64,000 nucleotides of DNA from Rachicladosporium sp. CCFEE 5018 (taxonomy: Eukaryota > Ascomycota > Dothideomycetes > Cladosporiales > Cladosporiaceae). The notes under the pieces were generated by a model. That model saw only the letters and a list, made by a program, of their open reading frames with translations. It was not told the DNA's origin and ran no database searches. The DNA is taken from positions 526,253 through 590,252 of the forward strand of contig KZ111152.1 in the NCBI GenBank assembly GCA_002077045.2. Reading direction: 5' to 3'. The translations under genes were made by a program, and so were the position numbers. Positions 63,973 to 64,000 of this stretch are shown here, piece by piece. Within the stretch, counting starts at the first letter, position 1, and each line of letters starts with the position of its first letter.

Positions 63973-64000
63973 GACACCACTCACAGTGGAGAAAGTATTG

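Noticed and set aside
1..64000. Transposons, CRISPR arrays, viral genes or a biosynthetic gene cluster
   Set aside because: No transposase, reverse transcriptase, terminal repeats, spaced short repeats, polyketide or peptide synthetase sequence was seen in either strand.

Overview
The window reads as nuclear DNA of a filamentous or black-yeast ascomycete (Pezizomycotina, probably Dothideomycetes). The genes are dense and eukaryotic. Introns are short (mostly 51-89 bp) with GTRAGY-type donors and CTAAC/CTGAC branch sites. The proteins are typical fungal ones: RAD1/XPF, SRP receptor alpha, a PCL-type cyclin, an NCE102-like MARVEL protein, LSM4, BMS1 and a GH125 mannosidase. A hybrid or highly heterozygous diploid such as Hortaea werneckii would explain what is seen, but the species is inference.

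The window consists of three contigs joined by two gaps of exactly 100 N (24880-24979 and 43568-43667). Contig A (1-24879) carries the 5' end of GET3, then RAD1, SRP101, a PCL-type cyclin, a multi-pass membrane protein gene with a nonsense codon, a GT1 glycosyltransferase, an NCE102-like gene, an RNA 3'-phosphate cyclase, RRP43, a WBP11-like gene and the 3' five-sixths of an MscS channel gene. Contig B (24980-43567) starts at the same base as contig A and repeats the A order from GET3 to mid-cyclase. It alternates between identical tracts and tracts about 10% divergent. Contig C (43668-64000) begins inside the same MscS gene with 488 bases matching 24392-24879, and supplies that gene's 5' end. 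The simplest reading is that A runs directly into C, and that B is the alternative haplotype or homeolog of A 1-18592, wrongly scaffolded between them.

After the MscS gene, contig C holds a secreted GH125 exo-mannosidase (mug157-like), an unrecognised 209-residue gene, a three-exon 94-residue membrane protein gene, the mitochondrial ribosomal protein mL44, LSM4 with an unusual open extension beyond its stop, a type I membrane protein gene, BMS1, a GSI-type glutamine synthetase-like gene, a short-chain dehydrogenase, a degenerate 90-bp tandem repeat and a DUF7587-like gene.

The genes are mostly unlinked housekeeping functions (DNA repair, protein targeting, RNA and ribosome maturation). No operon-like, secondary-metabolite or mobile-element system was seen. 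The strongest points for follow-up are the haplotype insertion, the independent inactivating lesions in the two copies of the membrane-protein gene, the in-frame stops in LSM4 and WBP11, and the in-frame minisatellite.
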